Source: Ardenticatenaceae bacterium (GTDB lineage: Bacteria; Chloroflexota; Anaerolineae; Promineifilales; Promineifilaceae). From it: DNA of 64,000 nt. The DNA lies in contig JACKCC010000014.1 in the NCBI GenBank assembly GCA_020634245.1, forward strand, positions 62,001 through 126,000, written 5' to 3'. Position numbers and translations under genes: made by a program. Within the stretch, counting starts at the first letter, position 1. Each line of letters starts with the position of its first letter. The notes beneath the pieces are model-generated. The model was not told where the DNA came from. It saw only the letters and a list, made by a program, of their open reading frames with translations, and searched no databases. Below, one piece after another: positions 61,157 to 64,000 of this stretch.

Positions 61157-61840
61157 ATGAAACCCAGTCCGTATCAAAAAATTGCTATTGTTTCAGGTTT
61201 GCTCATTGTTTTAGTCATTCTCATCGCCAGTAACATTGCTGTTGCCCAGGACGATTCACTCATATGGCCGGTGGTTGGCGCGGCGCCAGGCGAACTGCTT
61301 GAACCGGGTTCCTTATGGGTGGAACCGGAGAGCCTTCAAGCCGGTTCTGCCTTGACGGCGACTGTTTATCTGCCGATTGTGCTGCGTCCTAATACTTGTG
61401 ATCTCAATCCGCAGGAACTGGAGATTGCCAATTTTGCTATCCAACACCCGGACCAGGGACGGCCGTTCATGAACTGTGACCCCATTCTGGCTCAGGTGGC
61501 GCGGGAGCGGGCTTTGGATATGGGCACCCGCAATTATTTTAGCCATACCAACCCGGATGGATACGGACCTAACTATCTGGTGCGGCAGGCAGGGTACGTT
61601 TTGCCAACATGGTATGGTGCGGCCAATGATGCCAATAATATCGAATCCATTGCCGCCGGTTATACAACAGCGTCCGCAGCCTGGACCGGTTGGCTGAATT
61701 CGGCCGGGCATCGTGCCCATGTACTGGCGGAAGATCCCTTTTGGGCTGCCCAGACTAACTATGGTATTGGCTATGCTTACGTACCGGGCAGCACCTACCA
61801 ACATTACTGGGTCTTTATTTCCGCTCCACCAGAGCCATAA
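61157..61840 (+). CDS. CAP/SCP-domain secreted protein
   Basis: 227 residues from ATG 61157 (AAAGGT six bases upstream); ATG 61151 is an alternative. Signal segment IAIVSGLLIVLVILIASNIAVA, a Pro/Thr stretch, then the CAP domain: ERALDMGTRNYFSHTNPDGYG, ANNIESIAAGYTTASAAWTGW and NSAGHRAHVL. The His/Glu pair is present (FSHTNPDG, NIESIA, GHRAHV). CAP proteins are extracellular, some bind lipids or calcium. Divergent from DUF1800. Confidence 0.87.
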   Translation: MKPSPYQKIAIVSGLLIVLVILIASNIAVAQDDSLIWPVVGAAPGELLEPGSLWVEPESLQAGSALTATVYLPIVLRPNTCDLNPQELEIANFAIQHPDQGRPFMNCDPILAQVARERALDMGTRNYFSHTNPDGYGPNYLVRQAGYVLPTWYGAANDANNIESIAAGYTTASAAWTGWLNSAGHRAHVLAEDPFWAAQTNYGIGYAYVPGSTYQHYWVFISAPPEP

Positions 61841-61854
61841 AAGGCTGTTAAGCT

Positions 61855-61905
61855 TGTCAGCCAGTCAGCCAGTCAGCATTTCAGAGGACTGATTCGCTGA
61901 TTGGT
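61855..61905. repeat. GTCAGCCA word repeat between convergent genes
   Basis: GTCAGCCAGTCAGCCAGTCA (61857-61876) is a direct repeat of CAGCCAGT; the complement words GACTGATTCGCTGATTGG follow. The stop of the minus-strand gene lies inside, so its C-terminus (QQNNQSANQSSEMLTG) is repeat-encoded. Confidence 0.8.
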
Positions 61906-62398
61906 TGTTTTGCTGTCCGATTGGCTTAGGCAGCCAGTTCATCAGGGCGAAACTAGTCGCGCCCACGGCCATGATACCCGCCAGCGGAATGAACAGGAAC
62001 CAGCCCACGATAGGCACCAGCGCCGCCAGTTCGTAAACGACTGCGCCGCGCACCAGGTTGGTCAGTTCGGAGTTGGGTTTAGCCAGCGGACGGATGCGTT
62101 CGCCCAGCAAACGCGCTAATCCGGCCCCGCCAATTGTGCCCAGTCCCATGAACAAGATTGTGGCGATAACGGCCGTTGCCTGTCCCACACCCGGCATCTG
62201 CCCCACAATCACCGCAAAAAGCGCCCAGGTTGCCGTCATTGGCACACCCAACACAAAGCACCGCCCTGGCGTCTGTTCCAGGCGCAGTTGTGCTCGTCGT
62301 GTCATATTGGGCATGAGCAGATTGATTGCCACCAGCAGTGCCGGAAGACTTAACAAAATACCAATCAAACTAAACGTTACGGTATAAACGTCGGCCAT
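61865..62398 (-). CDS. Membrane protein with four helices, 177 residues
   Basis: Four membrane segments (about residues 6-29, 49-66, 70-90 and 120-150) and a Gln/Asn/Ser-rich tail. The loop LEQTPGRCFVLGV is polar. AAGGAAG gives an SD for ATG 62398. No family recognised; the layout resembles small DUF-type Chloroflexota membrane proteins. Confidence 0.7.
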   Translation of the reverse strand: MADVYTVTFSLIGILLSLPALLVAINLLMPNMTRRAQLRLEQTPGRCFVLGVPMTATWALFAVIVGQMPGVGQATAVIATILFMGLGTIGGAGLARLLGERIRPLAKPNSELTNLVRGAVVYELAALVPIVGWFLFIPLAGIMAVGATSFALMNWLPKPIGQQNNQSANQSSEMLTG

Positions 62399-62422
62399 GG
62401 GTTTATCTTCCTTTGTGATTGT

Positions 62423-62685
62423 GACCCGCCGGGTTGAGGCGTTTGGGTAGGCAAGCGATTGTCAGAAGATTGCCCCGGCGGGTCCTGTCCATTACTTATA
62501 GGATCATACAGGTGGGTTTGCTGAAAGTTGCAATGGGTTTGTAAAGGGTTTGTAAAATGTGTGGGGTTGGTAGGGGAGATGGGGCAATAAAAACAGGTCA
62601 GGTAATCAATAATTAATTGCCTGACCTGTTGTGGATCGTGGGCTGAGTTTGTCGAAACCCGGCTGCCTTCGACAAGTTCAGGCAG
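62423..62685. terminator. Intergenic hairpins, terminator and REP-like copies
   Basis: GACCCGCCGGG (62423-62433) and CCCGGCGGGTC (62474-62484) form a perfect 11-bp stem. AACAGGTCAGGTAA (62592-62605) and TTGCCTGACCTGTT (62617-62630) form a 14-bp stem with one G-U, with AAAA on its left, so it terminates the minus-strand gene at 62689. GGGCTGAGTTTGTCGAAACC C (62640-62660) and CTGCCTTCGACAAGTTCAGG CAG (62663-62685) are two oppositely oriented REP-like copies. Confidence 0.7.
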
Positions 62686-62688
62686 CGA

Positions 62689-64000
62689 TTAGATGACGTT
62701 ATAAAACTGGAAACCGTAAACAGCCATTGTGAGTAAACCGTCAACGGCCGTAAAAATAAACAAGAAATTCATGATTGACTCTGAATTTCGACGGTACGTA
62801 AAATACCAGGCTGTAGCCAGCCCAATCAGTGTCGTGGAAATGGGAACGATAATCTGTAGAGGCAGTTGCAGCCAGGTGGCAATTCCCGGAATCCAGGCCG
62901 AAAAGGGCACATAGCTGCGAATGCCAGGAATTGTGGCTAATTTGACGAGCCAATAAGCGGCTATGGCCAACAATAGACTGATGACAGTACCGGCCATGAT
63001 CCGTTTGCCTGGCTGGCCCCGCCGCAAAATGGACGTGGCATACAGCACGATCATAGGCAGCAGCGACCATAACGCGACCAAAATGGGGGACAAGACAGCC
63101 CCCGAAAGCAAGCCGAATCCAGTTTCACGGGTAATGCGTGAGAAATCGCCGGTGGTGATGCCGGACAGGGCTTCTATCAAATCGAGGGCTGTGCTGGCGA
63201 AATAAATTTGGAATCCGCCAGACTCGGCCCGTTCTAACCAGGTCAGGTAGAGATTGCCAGCAGAATCGTTGATGATTGTGGGCATGACGGATGCGTTGGG
63301 CGTAAAGCTGAGCAGTTGGTAGCCGTTTACCTGCCCATCTTGTAAATAGATGACGCCAACCTGGCCCCGTTCTTTACGAAATTCGTATTGGATGATGGCG
63401 TCAAAGGCGATGGCTAGTTCAAGGACTGGTTGATTGGTGGTGAGGATAGCGGGGTCGGTAACGGCCGTTGTCGTCGGATACACGTCAATCGGCCAAACAC
63501 GCTTCCCGGCGGCAAGTCCTCCATCCGGTTCATAGTCATAAGTAATTTCAGCGATGCCCGGTACGATAATTGCCTGCCTTCCGGAAACCTGTTCGGGCTG
63601 GCCGGGCGGGAAGGTAAGAAATTCGGTGAGGATTTTGCCTGCTTCGGGACCGGTTCGGACAGAGATGTTCCAGACAAGGTATACTTTTTGGTTATCCAGG
63701 GCCAGCCAGGGGCCGGTCATGATGTCTGTGAGTTTGAGGGCGGGCTGGTAAACGGCCGTTTCCCGACCCGCTTCAAACACACCATCGGCATAAACAGCAT
63801 AAAAATAGGTCGTATCACTGTAACCGGGCGGGTAGTGTACCCAGGATGTATGTAAATTACCGGCGCTGTCGTATTGGATAGACGGCCGTATTCCTTCCGC
63901 ATCCACCAAAACCGCTTCTCCCGCTAAATTGCCGGTTGGCAGAAAATAAATGCCCGGATCATGTCGTGGCCCGGCATACCAGACAGTAATCTCTTTATTC
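62689..64000 (-). CDS. Secreted/membrane protein with propeller-like N-terminus (partial, runs off the window)
   Basis: Open to the right edge without a start, so the gene continues beyond 64000; at least 437 codons are visible. The first visible ~270 residues show repeated beta patterns such as SIQYDSAGNLHTSWVHYPPG and TIINDSAGNLYLTWLERAES, with the spacing of a beta-propeller (sialidase-like BNR or YVTN type not decided). Four to five membrane helices follow in the last ~150 residues (LSPILVALWSLLPMIVLYAT; VISLLLAIAAYWLVKLA). No function recognised. Confidence 0.7.
   Translation of the reverse strand, partial: NKEITVWYAGPRHDPGIYFLPTGNLAGEAVLVDAEGIRPSIQYDSAGNLHTSWVHYPPGYSDTTYFYAVYADGVFEAGRETAVYQPALKLTDIMTGPWLALDNQKVYLVWNISVRTGPEAGKILTEFLTFPPGQPEQVSGRQAIIVPGIAEITYDYEPDGGLAAGKRVWPIDVYPTTTAVTDPAILTTNQPVLELAIAFDAIIQYEFRKERGQVGVIYLQDGQVNGYQLLSFTPNASVMPTIINDSAGNLYLTWLERAESGGFQIYFASTALDLIEALSGITTGDFSRITRETGFGLLSGAVLSPILVALWSLLPMIVLYATSILRRGQPGKRIMAGTVISLLLAIAAYWLVKLATIPGIRSYVPFSAWIPGIATWLQLPLQIIVPISTTLIGLATAWYFTYRRNSESIMNFLFIFTAVDGLLTMAVYGFQFYNVI

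Larger units (their letters stand above)
149..63888. repeat. Highly iterated palindrome ACGGCCGT (about 97 copies)
   Basis: By direct reading I find about 97 ACGGCCGT sites, on average one per 660 bases, in all three coding frames (encoding TAV, NGR/DGR/YGR and RP-L/F) and in intergenic DNA. Many are extended to AACGGCCGTT or GTAACGGCCGTTAC. Examples: 149, 223, 5158, 9264, 15681, 19298, 26934, 31109, 34686, 46778, 52146, 58697, 61001, 63752. Single-base variants (GCGGCCGT, ACGGCCGA, ACGGCCGC) are rare, a handful each. It is a HIP1-like octamer. Confidence 0.9.

Noticed and set aside
149..63888. ACGGCCGT sites as cloning-adapter (EagI/NotI-like) contamination
   Set aside because: The sites are spread evenly, preserve reading frames and encode sensible residues in conserved genes; adapters would break frames and cluster.

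Overview
The window looks like a chromosomal segment of a Chloroflexota bacterium, probably Anaerolineae or a related class. I infer this from the gene content, not from a marker gene. The hints are lipoproteins and secreted proteins with long Thr/Pro linkers, a sortase that begins with a conserved-looking cytoplasmic N-terminus, an LCP protein, a GT39-type glycosyltransferase, a Tat-exported DUF1800/DUF1501 pair and a secreted protein with Asn/Tyr-rich ~100-residue repeats. There is no rRNA, tRNA, CRISPR array, transposase or phage module that I can see.

Layout. 1-10900: a xylose/xylan utilisation locus on the + strand. It has a remnant of one LacI regulator, an intact LacI regulator with two palindromic operators, an ABC sugar importer (binding lipoprotein plus two permeases, no ATPase), a GH3 beta-xylosidase-like enzyme, xylose isomerase, a mutarotase-like protein and xylulokinase. 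10900-22200 (+): a thioesterase, a small SH3-like lipoprotein, a molybdenum hydroxylase cluster (XdhC-like factor, FAD/2Fe-2S fusion subunit, small membrane protein, Mo-binding subunit), a YcaQ-like DNA glycosylase, an amidase, an unknown protein, a SpoU-type methyltransferase and a phosphoesterase. 22500-27000 (+): malate dehydrogenase, an M50 metalloprotease, the large chain of methylmalonyl-CoA mutase and methylmalonyl-CoA epimerase. 27400-31600 (-): a VWA lipoprotein, a secreted glycosidase-like protein and an orphan histidine kinase. 31800-34900 (+): two tiny membrane proteins and a class A penicillin-binding protein. 34900-45100: FKBP isomerase, kynureninase, a three-repeat secreted protein, an M20 amidohydrolase, then a minus-strand operon of an acyl-CoA carboxylase (CT, BC, BCCP) that runs into a stand-alone GyrA C-terminal-domain protein and a Qnr/McbG-like pentapeptide protein. 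45200-55700: envelope genes (sortase, GT39, methyltransferase, LCP, PPC-repeat lipoprotein, PpiC-like lipoprotein). 55700-64000: DEAD-box helicase, lipoprotein, DUF1501/DUF1800 pair, CAP-domain protein, membrane proteins and a gene that runs off the right edge.

Genes that may work together. Carboxylase (41374-45088), epimerase and mutase (24847-26944) would form the propionyl-CoA to succinyl-CoA route. Malate dehydrogenase lies just upstream of that group. The LacI/ABC/GH3/XylA/XylB set would import xylo-oligosaccharides and convert them to xylulose 5-phosphate.

Two sequence-level features dominate the window. First, the palindrome ACGGCCGT occurs about 97 times by my hand count, in all reading frames, against one or two expected. 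It behaves like the cyanobacterial HIP1 octamer. It is absent from the stretch of about 4.9 kb that holds the LacI/ABC genes. Second, about 15 gene junctions or in-gene spots carry short word-like repeat tracts, each with its own private vocabulary and often arranged as inverted repeats. The most interesting gene arrangement is the translationally coupled GyrA-CTD/pentapeptide pair.
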